Positions 1 through 8,412 of a DNA stretch of 64,000 nt are shown here, one piece after another. The stretch's first letter is position 1; every line of letters begins with the position of its first letter. The position numbers and the translations under genes are program-made. Source of the DNA: Actinomadura oligospora ATCC 43269 (GTDB lineage Bacteria > Actinomycetota > Actinomycetes > Streptosporangiales > Streptosporangiaceae); contig NZ_JADG01000003.1 in NCBI RefSeq assembly GCF_000518265.1, positions 1,032,712 to 1,096,711 of the forward strand, read 5' to 3'. A model generated the notes under the pieces. The model was not told the origin of the DNA, made no database searches, and saw only the letters and a list, made by a program, of their open reading frames with translations.

Positions 1-1137
1 ATGATCGGCACACCGCAGTCGAAAGTGGAGCCGGTGCTGGAGGGACGGGTGCGTGAGCTCGGCGTGCGCGTGCTGCGCGGCCAGCCACTGGTGGAGCTGT
101 GGCAGGACGACACGGGGGTGAGCGCACGTCTAGGGGACGGCGCCGTACTACGGGGGGCCTGGCTGGCAGGCTGCGATGGCGGGCGCAGCACCGTACGGAC
201 GCTACTGGGGGTGGATTTCCCCGGCCTGGAAGGCCGGCAGGCGATGGCGGTGGCCGACATCAGGCTCGCCGGGCGGGTGGGGGCACGCTGGCGGCTGCCG
301 GAGATGACACCCTCGCCGGCCGGCCGCGCCTACCTGACGCCGCTGGAGGGCGGGGTGCACCGGATCCTGTTCTACGGGCCCGAGCAGCAGGACCTGCCGC
401 GCGAGGCGCCGGTCACCGAGCAGGAGGTCGGCAGGGCGCTGATGCTACTGCCCGAACCGGAGGCGCGCCTGGAGTCGATCGTGTGGGCCTCGCGCTTCAG
501 CGACGCCTCCCGGCAGGTGGAGGACTACCGGCACGGACGAGTGCTGCTGGCCGGCGACGCCGCCCACATCCACTCCCCGATGGGCGGGCAGGGCCTGAAC
601 CTGGGCGTGCAGGACTCCTTCAACCTGGGCTGGAAGCTGGCCGCCCAGGTGCGCGGGCACGCGCCCGCGCACCTGCTGGACACCTACCACGCCGAGCGTC
701 ACCCAGTGGCGGCCAGGGTGCTGGCCAACACCCGCGCCCAGTCGCTGCTGCTGGTGGCCCAGGAGGAGCATCTGGCGCTGCGTGAGATCGTGGCCGGCCT
801 GCTGGCGGTACCGGAGGCCAACGCGGTGATCGCGGGCATGATCTCCGGGCTGGACATCCACTACGAGCTGCCCGGCCCGGCGCACCCGCTGCTGGGCCGG
901 CGCCTGCCCGGCGCGTCCGCGCTGCCCGACAGGCGCGGCGCGCTGCTGGGGGCGGGCTCGGAGCTGCGGACGCTGGCCGGCCAGTGGGGTTCCAGGGGGG
1001 CGGTCCCGCAGGAGGCAGGGCAGGAGACCGCGAACGAAGCGGTGCTGGTACGGCCGGACGGCTATGTCGCCTGGGCCGGACACCGGGAGCAGGACCTGGC
1101 CGAGGCGTTGCACCACTGGTTCGGGCCGCCGGCCTGA
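1..1137 (+). CDS. FAD-dependent aromatic hydroxylase, 5' truncated by window edge
   Basis: C-terminal 378 residues of a class A flavoprotein monooxygenase (PheA/TfdB-like), a family that hydroxylates phenolic or polyketide rings with NAD(P)H and O2. Visible are GCDGG at residues 57-61 (the GxDG motif), GDAAH at 185-189 with the following MGGQGLNLG FAD loop, and a thioredoxin-like tail. The N-terminal GxGxxG dinucleotide fold is missing. Aligned by eye with the complete homologue at 55895-57475, about 100 residues should lie upstream of the window, so the ATG at base 1 is probably an internal Met. Family assignment is secure; the substrate is unknown. Confidence 0.85.
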   Translation: MIGTPQSKVEPVLEGRVRELGVRVLRGQPLVELWQDDTGVSARLGDGAVLRGAWLAGCDGGRSTVRTLLGVDFPGLEGRQAMAVADIRLAGRVGARWRLPEMTPSPAGRAYLTPLEGGVHRILFYGPEQQDLPREAPVTEQEVGRALMLLPEPEARLESIVWASRFSDASRQVEDYRHGRVLLAGDAAHIHSPMGGQGLNLGVQDSFNLGWKLAAQVRGHAPAHLLDTYHAERHPVAARVLANTRAQSLLLVAQEEHLALREIVAGLLAVPEANAVIAGMISGLDIHYELPGPAHPLLGRRLPGASALPDRRGALLGAGSELRTLAGQWGSRGAVPQEAGQETANEAVLVRPDGYVAWAGHREQDLAEALHHWFGPPA

Positions 1138-1299
1138 GCCCGAGCCGCGGAGAGCGGGCCGTGTGTGCCCCACCCCCACAGAGCCACGGACGTGGGCAGG
1201 TAACGGCGACGGGCATGCGGCCGCACGTTCAACGCCGGGTTCGGGCACGACGACGCGGCCCCGGGGGGCAGGCTCGGGGCCGCGCTCCAACAGGCTCGA

Positions 1300-2118
1300 T
1301 CAGCCGATCGGTGGTGCGAGGTATTCCAGCGCGTAACCGTCGCCGGAGGGGGTCACGCGGGCGATGCCGGGTGAGTCGAGGTGGGCGCCGGCCACGAAGT
1401 GGTGGGGTCGGGCCAGTTGTTCGAGGAGCGCCGCTCGCGCGGCCCGCGCCTGGGGCTGGTCGCCGTCGAGTTCCCAGGTCACGTTCGGCTGATCGAACTG
1501 GAGCGTGGGAACGTGAACGGTGTCGCCCCAGGCGAGAAGGCGGCCGGCGCCGCTGCTGACCTCGTAAACGGTGTGACCGGGTGTGTGGCCCGGCGTCGGG
1601 ATCGCCGTGGCCCAGTCGTTGATCGCGACCTTCTCCGACACGGGGACGACCCGGTCGCGGATCGGCTCGAGCCGTCCGGTGAACACCGAGGTGTCGCCCG
1701 CGCCGATCCACACGCGCTCGAGATTGGCGAACGCCTCTGAACCGTTCGGCGCGATCAGGCCGCTCACGTGGTCTTCGTGCTTGTGGGTGATGGCCACGTC
1801 GGTGACACCGGCGCGGTCGACTCCCGCTTCGTCGAGCGCGTCGTAGATCAGTCCCATGGTGGGGTCGTGCCAGGCGTTGGACGCGCCGGTGTCGATGAGA
1901 AGCGACCGCGTGCCGTCGGTGACGAAGAAGGCGTTGACCGACAGCCGCAGGTTGTCGCCGACCAGCGGGACGGCGTCCGGCAGCTCGCCGAGCGCGTACC
2001 CGTCCTCATCGCGGAGCCGCGTCGGCGGCATGTCGATGTACCCGTCTCGCAACGAGACCACCTGCAGATCGCCGAAGTCGAACGTGGCGTGGAGCCGCCC
2101 ACTCGAGATCAAACGCAT
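1300..2118 (-). CDS. MBL-fold metallo-hydrolase
   Basis: A 272-residue metallo-beta-lactamase-fold hydrolase. The zinc-binding signature THKHEDH is at residues 111-117, a further metal His lies in PTPGHTPGH (about 177-182), and the bridging Asp is in GDTVH (about 199). The size fits the AHL-lactonase/glyoxalase-II-like group, which cleaves esters or lactones; the substrate cannot be read from sequence. I chose the ATG at 2118 because GGAGG stands just upstream; an earlier in-frame ATG (2145) would add nine poorly conserved residues. It is divergent from the XRE-cupin regulator, with a perfect palindrome between them, so it is probably that regulator's target. Confidence 0.88.
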   Translation of the reverse strand: MRLISSGRLHATFDFGDLQVVSLRDGYIDMPPTRLRDEDGYALGELPDAVPLVGDNLRLSVNAFFVTDGTRSLLIDTGASNAWHDPTMGLIYDALDEAGVDRAGVTDVAITHKHEDHVSGLIAPNGSEAFANLERVWIGAGDTSVFTGRLEPIRDRVVPVSEKVAINDWATAIPTPGHTPGHTVYEVSSGAGRLLAWGDTVHVPTLQFDQPNVTWELDGDQPQARAARAALLEQLARPHHFVAGAHLDSPGIARVTPSGDGYALEYLAPPIG

Positions 2119-2151
2119 GGAACCTCCGTCATGTTGGGCGCACATCGTGCA

Positions 2152-2185
2152 TCTCCGATAGAAGATACAGATCTTCTATCGGAGA
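2152..2185. promoter_or_regulatory. Palindromic operator between MBL hydrolase and XRE-cupin gene
   Basis: Perfect 15-bp inverted repeat, TCTCCGATAGAAGAT / ATCTTCTATCGGAGA, with a 4-base spacer (acag). It sits in the divergent intergenic region 34 bases upstream of the hydrolase start and 47 bases upstream of the regulator start. An AT-richer palindrome at this position beside an HTH gene is most simply that regulator's operator. There is no T-run, so a terminator is unlikely. Confidence 0.75.
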
Positions 2186-2231
2186 AACCATACACTGTGT
2201 GCGGCGCAGCACCCCATCGACGAGGAGCACG

Positions 2232-2840
2232 GTGATCGACCAAGACGGAAACGCGGCCGAAGCGCAGCAGGGTGACGACCTGGCCGGCGCGTTCGGCGGC
2301 AACGTGCGGCGACGCCGCGAGGAGGCGGGCCTGACGCTGGAGCAGCTGTCCACACGGTCGTCGGTCAGCCGGGCGATGTTGTCCAAGGTCGAACGCGGTG
2401 AGAAGAGCCCGACCATCGGCGTCGCGTCCAGAATCGCCCACGCGCTCAACGCGTCGCTCTCGGACCTGATCGGCGCGCCGACCGCCGCCGCGTCCGGCGT
2501 GGCCATCGTCATGCGCAAGAACGACCGCCCCGTCTTCCGTGACCCGGAAACCGGCTTCGAGCGGCACATGGTGTCAGCGGCCCCGGGCGCGGGAGGGGCC
2601 GAGATGGTCGTCCACCACCTCCCCGCGCAGGTCTCCACCGGACTGCTGCCCGCGTATCCGCCGGGCACGGAGAAACAACTCGTGGTGCTCGAAGGCACCC
2701 TCACCGTCGCGATCGGCGGGATCAACGAGACCCTGAACGCAGGCGACTCCCTGTTCCTCCAGGCCGACGCGGACCACGGCTTCGCCAACCGAACGAACGC
2801 CCCCTGCGAATACATCATGGTCATCTCACGCAGAACCTGA
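2232..2840 (+). CDS. XRE-family HTH regulator with C-terminal cupin
   Basis: A 202-residue two-domain regulator. Residues about 22-78 form a Cro/C1-type HTH (QLSTRSSVSRAMLSKVERG, the classic helix-turn-helix with the KVERG end), followed by a cupin_2 effector domain (about 130-195) with a GDSLFLQADADHGF segment. Such SutR/PuuR-like proteins usually repress a neighbouring catabolic or detoxification gene and respond to a small molecule bound in the cupin. The GTG at 2232 is preferred over the GTG at 2199 because GAGGAG lies 4-9 bases upstream. It probably binds the palindrome at 2152-2185 and controls both divergent genes. Confidence 0.85.
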   Translation: MIDQDGNAAEAQQGDDLAGAFGGNVRRRREEAGLTLEQLSTRSSVSRAMLSKVERGEKSPTIGVASRIAHALNASLSDLIGAPTAAASGVAIVMRKNDRPVFRDPETGFERHMVSAAPGAGGAEMVVHHLPAQVSTGLLPAYPPGTEKQLVVLEGTLTVAIGGINETLNAGDSLFLQADADHGFANRTNAPCEYIMVISRRT

Positions 2841-2980
2841 CCAGCCACACCCCGCAAGCCCGCACGAACCCGACCAGCCCATCACCGATCTCCCGGCTCC
2901 TTCGGGACGCCGACTGGCGAGCGGCGCCGCGAACCGTCGTCCGGTCGACACCCGAAGTCGACTGCGCGGATGCCCGCACT

Positions 2981-3020
2981 CCCTCGCACGCTGACACCCT
3001 CCGGGGTCAGCGTGCGAGGG
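2981..3020. terminator. Stem-loop, 15-bp perfect stem with 10-base loop
   Basis: CCCTCGCACGCTGAC (2981-2995) pairs perfectly with GTCAGCGTGCGAGGG (3006-3020). The right arm covers the last codons of the minus-strand S1 gene. Its position between two gene 3' ends (XRE-cupin on +, S1 relic on -) fits a bidirectional terminator. There is no clear U-tract, as is usual in high-GC actinomycetes. Confidence 0.65.
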
Positions 3021-3547
3021 CGAGCTCGATTCTGCGCCGGGTCACGTCCACGTGGATGATCTTCACAGTAAGAACATCGCCGAGCTTCACCGATACTTCC
3101 CCAGGTCGGCGCCCTGCAGCAGGCCTACGAAGCCGTTGGATGCCTCTTCGACGCGGACGAAAGCACCGAGGGAAGCGATCTTGGTGACGGGGCCGGTGAT
3201 GGTCTGGCCGCCCCTGCGCTGTAGTCCGCCAAGGGCTCGACCTGGAGTGCCTTGAGGGAGAGCGGTACGCGTCCTCGGCGGGTGTCGACGTCAAGGACCC
3301 GGGCGCTGATCTCCTGTCCGACGGCGACCACGTCGGACGGACGCTTGATGGGACGCCCGGACAGCTGGGGAATGTCGATCATCGCGGTGAAGCCGCCGAT
3401 GTCCACGAAGGTCACTGCGAAGCCGGCGATCTCGATCATCGTTCCGGTGACGATCTGGCCTGGACGTAATGTCTGCAGGAAGGCCAACTCCCGTTCGGCG
3501 GGCTCCGGCAATATTCGCTCGCCTCCGCTCGTGGCCTGGATGATCAC
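3007..3547 (-). pseudogene. S1 RNA-binding-domain protein, two frameshifts
   Basis: The first 85 or so codons give an intact S1 (OB-fold) domain: LRPGQIVTGTMIEIAGFAV ... VDIGGFTAMI ... ISARVLDVDTRRGRVPLSLK. A second S1 domain follows but is spread over the other two frames: ITGPVTKIASLGAFVRVEE ... GFVGLL in one, then EVSVKLGDVLTVKIIHVDV to the stop in the other. The breaks fall at G-runs (minus strand; plus-strand C-runs near 3210-3214 and 3099-3102), as expected for two one-base losses or two sequencing errors. The start overlaps the stop of the upstream gene (ATGA), so the two form an operon. If intact it would be a double-S1 protein of about 180 residues, with a translation- or RNA-related role. 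Confidence 0.8.
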
Positions 3548-3966
3548 GACGGGTGCTCCGGGGTGACGGGGTCGCTGCGGAAGGTCAGTGCTTCGGGGCT
3601 GAGGCCGAGGGCATTGAGCAGGAGGTGGATCGCCGCGTCAGTCTGCTTCCGAGAGCGGCTCACGGGCAGACCCACCCAGATGTACGTCGTGGCGTCGTGG
3701 GCCGCATTGGCCCGGCTGAGAGCGAAGTCGGTCCTTTGAATGCAGAACATGGCGGCGTCGACCGGCCCGGGTTCTTCCCAACTACGCTCGATCTGGAGCC
3801 GCAGCCGGGCGGCGAGCGGTTCCAGGGGTGCCGCCAGGCCTGCGACGATACGGAACCGACTGGAGGCGTACTCCCACATGCCGGACTGAAAAGCGGGGTT
3901 GCGCTTGCCGCCCTGGCAGGACGCCGCGGCCTCCCAGTCGGGTTCTGGACCCGGTACCTCGATCAT
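3544..3966 (-). CDS. Hypothetical protein upstream of S1 gene
   Basis: About 140 residues, not recognised. It is acidic at the start (MIEVPGPEPDWEAAA) and has mid segments such as SRFRIVAGLAAPLEPLAARLRLQIERSWE and ATTYIWVGLPVSRSRKQTDAAIHLLLNALGL that look like a folded alpha/beta domain with clean protein-like composition. No signal peptide or membrane segment is seen. I took the ATG at 3966; the frame stays open upstream to 4077, but those residues are low-complexity. The stop overlaps the start of the S1 gene by four bases, so the pair is translationally coupled. Its function is unknown. Confidence 0.6.
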   Translation of the reverse strand: MIEVPGPEPDWEAAASCQGGKRNPAFQSGMWEYASSRFRIVAGLAAPLEPLAARLRLQIERSWEEPGPVDAAMFCIQRTDFALSRANAAHDATTYIWVGLPVSRSRKQTDAAIHLLLNALGLSPEALTFRSDPVTPEHPS

Positions 3967-4082
3967 TGCTGCAGATTTCTGTGTCGGTGGTGACCGTAAT
4001 GTAGCGGTGGGCCGCCCCCCAACGCTGACCTCCCCACAGCTCACAGCCTGACCACTTCGGCGGCGACCATTCGCCACGACTT

Positions 4083-4868
4083 GTGGGCGCCTCTCGGCCT
4101 ACTACCTCGATCTCCGTGCATGATCTGGGTGTGGAGAGTTCGTGGGGCGATGACCTGACGGGTCCGTTGGCGGATGCCGAGCGACCTGCCGATGTTCGTC
4201 AGGCGGCCGCGTTGTGCATGGCAGCGGAGTTCGGGCCGGACGGCTTCCGGTGGATCAAGTCTCGGCGGTGTCTGGAGCGACGCGATGGCGCTGGACGGGT
4301 TGAGCGCCTGACGTTGGAGCCGAGCTATTACAACAGGACCGGCTCATTCATGGAGTTCGCGGTTGCCCAACTGCACGTGGATGAGCGGGCCGTGGGTTCC
4401 TGGCGGATCGCCAACCACACCTCGACGGTGATCCGCCCGGATGGCGCCCTGGATGTTGTGTGTTTCACCAGCTGTCATGACCTGGGCCGTGTCGACTTTC
4501 GGAACACGGTGGGACTGACACGGCCGGAGAAGCGGGTGGCCCATCTTGCGACGCTCTGCGGGCAGATCCGGCAGATCGTGCTTCCCTGGTTCGAGAGCAC
4601 CCGGGATCCACAGCGGCTGGTGGAGGCGGTGCCCGAGGCCCTTCTGGGACCGTTCGCGTACGCGCCCGACCTGGTGGAGTTCCTCGTTGTGCGCGGAGAA
4701 CACGAGCAGGCACGCCTGCTGATCGAGCGGGTCCTGGAAGTCGAGCCGAAGCAGCGAGAAGCGTTTGAGGAAGGACGGCGGCTGGCCGGTCTTGGGATCT
4801 CCGGCCGGCCTCGCTGGCACACTCCTCAGGTCCTCGGCTGGACCAGCGCCGTTCTTGACCTCTGCTGA
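4083..4868 (+). CDS. Hypothetical protein (about 260 aa)
   Basis: No family recognised. Residues about 40-190 look like a compact domain (WIKSRRCLERRDGAGRVERL, SFMEFAVAQLHVDERAVGSW, WRIANHTSTVIRPDG), somewhat like DUF4304-type proteins of actinomycetes. The C-terminal 60 residues (LVRGEHEQARLLIERVLEVEP-like) are helical and TPR-like. The GTG at 4083 is the first start in the frame; the true start could be nearer 4116. It is convergent with the NTF2-like gene, whose frame stays open antisense through most of this gene. The plus-strand reading has the more protein-like composition in the overlap. Confidence 0.6.
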   Translation: MGASRPTTSISVHDLGVESSWGDDLTGPLADAERPADVRQAAALCMAAEFGPDGFRWIKSRRCLERRDGAGRVERLTLEPSYYNRTGSFMEFAVAQLHVDERAVGSWRIANHTSTVIRPDGALDVVCFTSCHDLGRVDFRNTVGLTRPEKRVAHLATLCGQIRQIVLPWFESTRDPQRLVEAVPEALLGPFAYAPDLVEFLVVRGEHEQARLLIERVLEVEPKQREAFEEGRRLAGLGISGRPRWHTPQVLGWTSAVLDLC

Positions 4869-5339
4869 GTCAGCCAACGGACGGGACGTCGATCCCCGTC
4901 CCCTGCGGGTTGTGCCCCGGCTGTCGGGGGTGGCCACCAGTTGGGGTGACGGTAAGGGGGGCCAGGTTTCGTGGAGGTGGGTCCAGAGTAGGGCGCCGGG
5001 TGTGGTGGGGTGGCGTCGGAACACCACGGTTGAGCGGCGGGAGCGGTCGGGGTGCGTCTCGGTGTAGGACGCCACGACCAGGTCGCCGTCGGCGGCGACC
5101 AGCGACACGTCGTGGATCGTGATGGTGAGGTCGGGGGCCGTGCCGTGGGCCGACCTCATCCAGGTGAGCACCTCGGCCGCGGTGAGGACCGTGCCGTCCG
5201 GGGTGACCAGGGTGAAGTCCGGTGTGTGCGCGGCGGCGAGGTCGTCGAAGGACGAGGTGGGCAGGTCCCCCGTCAGCCATCCGGCGATGACCTCGTGGTG
5301 GCGGACGATCTCGGCGCGGCAGGCGTCCAGCAAGGTCAT
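4344..5339 (-). CDS. SnoaL/NTF2-like protein with anomalous C-terminal read-through
   Basis: The first 130 or so residues (MTLLDACRAEIVRHHEVIAGWL ... FTLVTPDGTVLTAAEVLTWM ... SRRSTVVFRRHPTTPGALLWTHLHETW) form an NTF2/DUF4440-like cone fold, used as small-molecule binding or isomerase domains. Such proteins end near this point. Here no stop appears until 4344, which adds about 190 residues that read antisense through the plus-strand gene at 4083-4868 and have no domain-like pattern. The natural stop was probably lost by mutation or frameshift near 4900. The ATG overlaps the stop of the upstream NmrA gene (ATGA), so the two are co-translated. Confidence 0.6.
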   Translation of the reverse strand: MTLLDACRAEIVRHHEVIAGWLTGDLPTSSFDDLAAAHTPDFTLVTPDGTVLTAAEVLTWMRSAHGTAPDLTITIHDVSLVAADGDLVVASYTETHPDRSRRSTVVFRRHPTTPGALLWTHLHETWPPLPSPQLVATPDSRGTTRRGRGSTSRPLADSAEVKNGAGPAEDLRSVPARPAGDPKTGQPPSFLKRFSLLRLDFQDPLDQQACLLVFSAHNEELHQVGRVRERSQKGLGHRLHQPLWIPGALEPGKHDLPDLPAERRKMGHPLLRPCQSHRVPKVDTAQVMTAGETHNIQGAIRADHRRGVVGDPPGTHGPLIHVQLGNRELHE

Positions 5340-6208
5340 GCCAGCTCCCGCCAGGGCTGGGCGGCGGCCCAGGCGCGGGCCGGGGCGGGTTCCACGCCCA
5401 GGAGTTTCGTGCCGGGGCTCTCGGCATACAGGGACGGATCCTCGGCGGCGATCCAGCGGTAGGTCCCGGCGACCCCCTCGGCCATGGCCGGGCCAAGGGC
5501 GTGCGCCAGGCCGGTCGCGAACTCCTCGACGTCCTGCGCGACGTAGACGACCTCGCGGCCCAGCGCGGATCCCACCGCCGCCGCAAGTTCCGGACCGGTC
5601 AGAGCCTCCGGCCCGCCGATGTCCAGGGCTTGGCCGATGACGCCGTCCACGGTCAGCGCCGCCAGCGTCGCCTCGGCCAGGTCGGCGTGCGACAGCCAGG
5701 AGACGCGGGCGTCGGCGGGCAGCGGGTAGCCCAGCACGCCCTGGTGGACGAGCGGGCCCGCCACCCACGGGGCCAGCAGGTTGTCCAGGTAGACCGGCGC
5801 ACGCAGCACCACCGCGGGCAGACCAGAGCCGAGCAATGTCTCCGTCGCCGCTCGGCGTCCCTCGAACACCGCCACCCGCGTCGGGACGGCCGGGACGCGG
5901 TTGCCCAGGTTGAGGACCACGCGCCCAAGGCCCGCCGAGCGAGCCGCCCGCACGAGCGTCGCGGCCATAGCCTCCGCCTGCGCCGGGTCCTCCAGCATCG
6001 GGAGCGTCACCGACGCGCCGGTCGCGCCTTCGAACGCCGCCGCCAGCCGGCCGGCGTCCAGTAGGTCCGCCGCGAACGGCTCGGTGCCGGGCAGCGTGCG
6101 GCCATCACGGCTGACGCCCCTCACCCGGTGCCCCTCCGCCAGCAGCCGCCGCACCACCGCGCCGCCCTGGAAACCGCCCGCGCCCACCACCGTGTAGGTC
6201 ATCGTCAT
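5336..6208 (-). CDS. NmrA-like NAD(P)-binding protein
   Basis: A 290-residue atypical short-chain dehydrogenase of the NmrA/HSCARG group. The Rossmann motif VVGAGGFQGGAVVRRLLAEGH is at the N-terminus (GxGGxxG), followed by a VTLPMLEDPAQAEAM stretch, a substrate loop (VVLRAPVYLDNLLAPWV) and the family's LDIGGPEALTGPELAAAV segment. NmrA-like proteins either sense the NADP redox state or reduce quinones. It is divergent from an AraC regulator 86 bases away, and the NTF2-like gene is fused to its end, so the pair is a likely AraC target. An alternative start two codons later (MTYTVV) is possible. Confidence 0.85.
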   Translation of the reverse strand: MTMTYTVVGAGGFQGGAVVRRLLAEGHRVRGVSRDGRTLPGTEPFAADLLDAGRLAAAFEGATGASVTLPMLEDPAQAEAMAATLVRAARSAGLGRVVLNLGNRVPAVPTRVAVFEGRRAATETLLGSGLPAVVLRAPVYLDNLLAPWVAGPLVHQGVLGYPLPADARVSWLSHADLAEATLAALTVDGVIGQALDIGGPEALTGPELAAAVGSALGREVVYVAQDVEEFATGLAHALGPAMAEGVAGTYRWIAAEDPSLYAESPGTKLLGVEPAPARAWAAAQPWRELA

Positions 6209-6294
6209 CCCCTCGATCGTCGTTCGTGATCAGTCTCGGGGTGCGGCGCGGTACCTTCGATAAGGAAAAGTCCTCGTTGCTTAAAGGATCGTCC

Positions 6295-7230
6295 ATGGAC
6301 GCCGATCTGCTCGGTGAGCTGCTCGACCCGCTGCGGCTGTCGGGGGTCTTCCACAGCCGATGGCGGGCGCACGCGCCGTGGGGCGTGGTCGGCGAACGGG
6401 ACGACTGCGCGCTGCTGCACTACGTCCAGGAGGGCGAGTGCGTGATCGAGGCGGTGGAGGGCGTCGGACCCGTCCGGCTGCACGCCGGTGACCTGGCGGT
6501 TTTCCCGCACGGGGACGGGCACCGGCTGGGCGACGCGTCCGGCGGCTCGGCCGTGCCGCTGGCAGGACTGCTGCCAGCGCGGCGGCCCGGCGCGGTCGCC
6601 ACCGTCGAGATCCCCGGCGACGGGCCCGTGACGACCATGCTGTGCGGCGGCCTGCACTACGAGGCCGCCGCGGCCTCCCCGCTATACCGGGCGCTGCCGC
6701 CGATGCTGGTGCTGGACCGGACGGACCTGGCCCGACACCCGCTCCTGGCCGACACCCTGCACAAGCTCGCGGAGGAGTGGACAGACGGCGAGCCGGGCGC
6801 GGGCCTGGTGGCGCTGCGCGCGTTCGAGCTGGTCTACGTGCTGGCACTGCGGGCGGCCGTCTCCAGGGACGACTGCGACGCCCCGGCCGTCCTGCGCGCC
6901 ATGCGGGACCCCGCGATCGGCCGCGCGCTGCTGGCGCTGCAGACCCGCTACGCCGAGCCGTGGACGCTGGCGTCCCTGGCCGCTGAGGCGGGCCTGTCGC
7001 GGTCGGCGTTCGCGGCGACGTTCCGCGACCTGGTCGGAGCCCCGCCCATGCGGCACCTGGCCGAGCGCCGCATGCGGGAGGCCGCGCGGCTCCTCACCAC
7101 GACGTCCATCCCCACGGCGGCCGTCGCCGAACGGGTCGGCTACGCCTCCGCCGTCGGCTTCCACCTGGCCTTCCGCTCCTGGGCTGGCACGACGCCCGGC
7201 GAGTACCGCCGAGTCCGTCCGGCGGCCTGA
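6295..7230 (+). CDS. AraC-family regulator with N-terminal cupin
   Basis: A 311-residue regulator. The N-terminal half is an AraC_binding/cupin_6 domain (CALLHYVQEGECVIEAVEG, then LHAGDLAVFPHGDGHRLGD). The C-terminal 100 residues hold the two AraC HTH motifs: WTLASLAAEAGLSRSAFAATF, then IPTAAVAERVGYASAVGFHLAF, ending GTTPGEYRR. I placed the start at the ATG preceded by the short stem-loop and polypurine stretch near 6285, not at the open-frame start at 6226. Regulators of this type usually control the adjacent divergent oxidoreductase (here NmrA/NTF2). Confidence 0.88.
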   Translation: MDADLLGELLDPLRLSGVFHSRWRAHAPWGVVGERDDCALLHYVQEGECVIEAVEGVGPVRLHAGDLAVFPHGDGHRLGDASGGSAVPLAGLLPARRPGAVATVEIPGDGPVTTMLCGGLHYEAAAASPLYRALPPMLVLDRTDLARHPLLADTLHKLAEEWTDGEPGAGLVALRAFELVYVLALRAAVSRDDCDAPAVLRAMRDPAIGRALLALQTRYAEPWTLASLAAEAGLSRSAFAATFRDLVGAPPMRHLAERRMREAARLLTTTSIPTAAVAERVGYASAVGFHLAFRSWAGTTPGEYRRVRPAA

Positions 7231-7267
7231 ACAGTCACGAAGGGCCAGGTGGAAGCCCGCCAGGTCC

Positions 7268-7349
7268 AGGTTGAAGAACCTGCGCAGCGAGCGGTGCATG
7301 GATCGTCCGTGGAGCTGCCGACACGGCCGTCCGCAGGTTCCCCGACCCT
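7268..7349. repeat. Degenerate terminal-repeat-like pair downstream of AraC gene
   Basis: Two facing copies of a motif containing GAACCTGCG (7276-7284) and CGCAGGTTC (7332-7340). The right-hand copy (7323-7349) resembles the outer half of the 48-bp repeats at 15393, 19478 and 21702. This could be a relic of an element end or just a hairpin terminator. The 314-base gap between the AraC and sirtuin genes holds nothing else I can identify. Confidence 0.35.
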
Positions 7350-7544
7350 GGTGATGGGCTGCTGCCGGACCAGGCATTTCCCGCAACTCGCGCGGAGGCA
7401 TCACATGCCCTTGGTCCAACACGAGGTCGCAGGTCGACCGGTGCTGGCGGCTTCGCGGCCTGACCGTCCGATGGTCGGTCCGCCTCGTGGTCCTGCGCCG
7501 AAAACCGGTCGCGACCGGGCCCGTGGCACCTTACCGTCGCGGGC

Positions 7545-8300
7545 ATGGATCTTCCCGACTGGGCTCGTGGCGTCTCGAGGATCGCGGTGCTCACCGGTGC
7601 CGGGATCAGCACCGACTCCGGCATCCCCGACTACCGGGGCGCCAATGGCGTGTGGACCAAGAACCCCGAGTTGCTGGGCCTGTTCAACCGCAAGGCCTTC
7701 CTTGCCGAGGCCGACGTGCGCCGCCGGTTCTGGGCCGCGTTGTCCGTCCTGGAGGGACGCGACGCCGAGCCCAACGCCGCCCACCTGGCGCTGGCGCGGC
7801 TGGAGTCCACCGGCCTGTCGTTGCGGGTCCTCACCCAGAACGTCGACGGCCTGCACCAGCGGGCCGGGTCCACGCAACGCAAAGTCCTCGAACTGCACGG
7901 GTCGATGGCCACCACCACCTGCACCCGGTGTGCCGCCAGGACGCCGACCGAGGAGGTTCTCCACAGAGGCGAGGACGATCCTGCCTGCGCCTCGTGCGGC
8001 GGGATCCTCCAGCCGTCGATCGTCCTGTTCGGGCAGTTCCTCGACCAGGATCTCCTGGGCAAGGCCGCCAACATCGCCCGGGTCGCGCAACTGTTCGTCG
8101 CGATCGGCAGTTCGCTGCTGGTCGAGCCCGCGGCCGGCCTGTGCCGGGTCGCCGTCGAGGCCGGGGCCACACTGGTGATCATCAACCGGGACCCGACACC
8201 GTACGACGACCTCGCCACCGAAGTGATCAGGGAGCCGATCGGCGTGGCCGTCCCCGCGCTATGCGCGGCACTCACCGCGTTGAATCCTGGGACGAACTGA
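7545..8300 (+). CDS. Sir2-family NAD-dependent protein deacylase
   Basis: A 251-residue sirtuin that removes acyl groups from lysines, consuming NAD+ and giving nicotinamide and O-acyl-ADP-ribose. All the signatures are present: GAGIS at 18-22, GIPDYRG, QNVDGLH at 98-104, catalytic His118 (LHGS) and a four-cysteine zinc ribbon (C126, C129, C148, C151). The segment that is usually FGE reads FGQ here. There is no class III Tyr/Arg pair in the A-x-x-Y-x-x-R form, so deacetylation is the more likely activity. It is monocistronic in a tight cytosolic size class, and its neighbours give no hint of substrate. Confidence 0.93.
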   Translation: MDLPDWARGVSRIAVLTGAGISTDSGIPDYRGANGVWTKNPELLGLFNRKAFLAEADVRRRFWAALSVLEGRDAEPNAAHLALARLESTGLSLRVLTQNVDGLHQRAGSTQRKVLELHGSMATTTCTRCAARTPTEEVLHRGEDDPACASCGGILQPSIVLFGQFLDQDLLGKAANIARVAQLFVAIGSSLLVEPAAGLCRVAVEAGATLVIINRDPTPYDDLATEVIREPIGVAVPALCAALTALNPGTN

Positions 8301-8412
8301 CCGTTCACCCCTCAGTCCCGTGCATGCCCGACGACGCCGAGACGGCGAGTTGTCGGTGCGCCACGCCAGACTTGCGAGTGCACGTCCGACGTCGGCCACC
8401 GAGGGGTTCCGC

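Noticed and set aside
7268..7349. A complete mini-transposon of about 80 bp downstream of AraC
   Set aside because: Only nine-base cores match between the two ends, and no target duplication is visible. Kept as a low-confidence repeat only.
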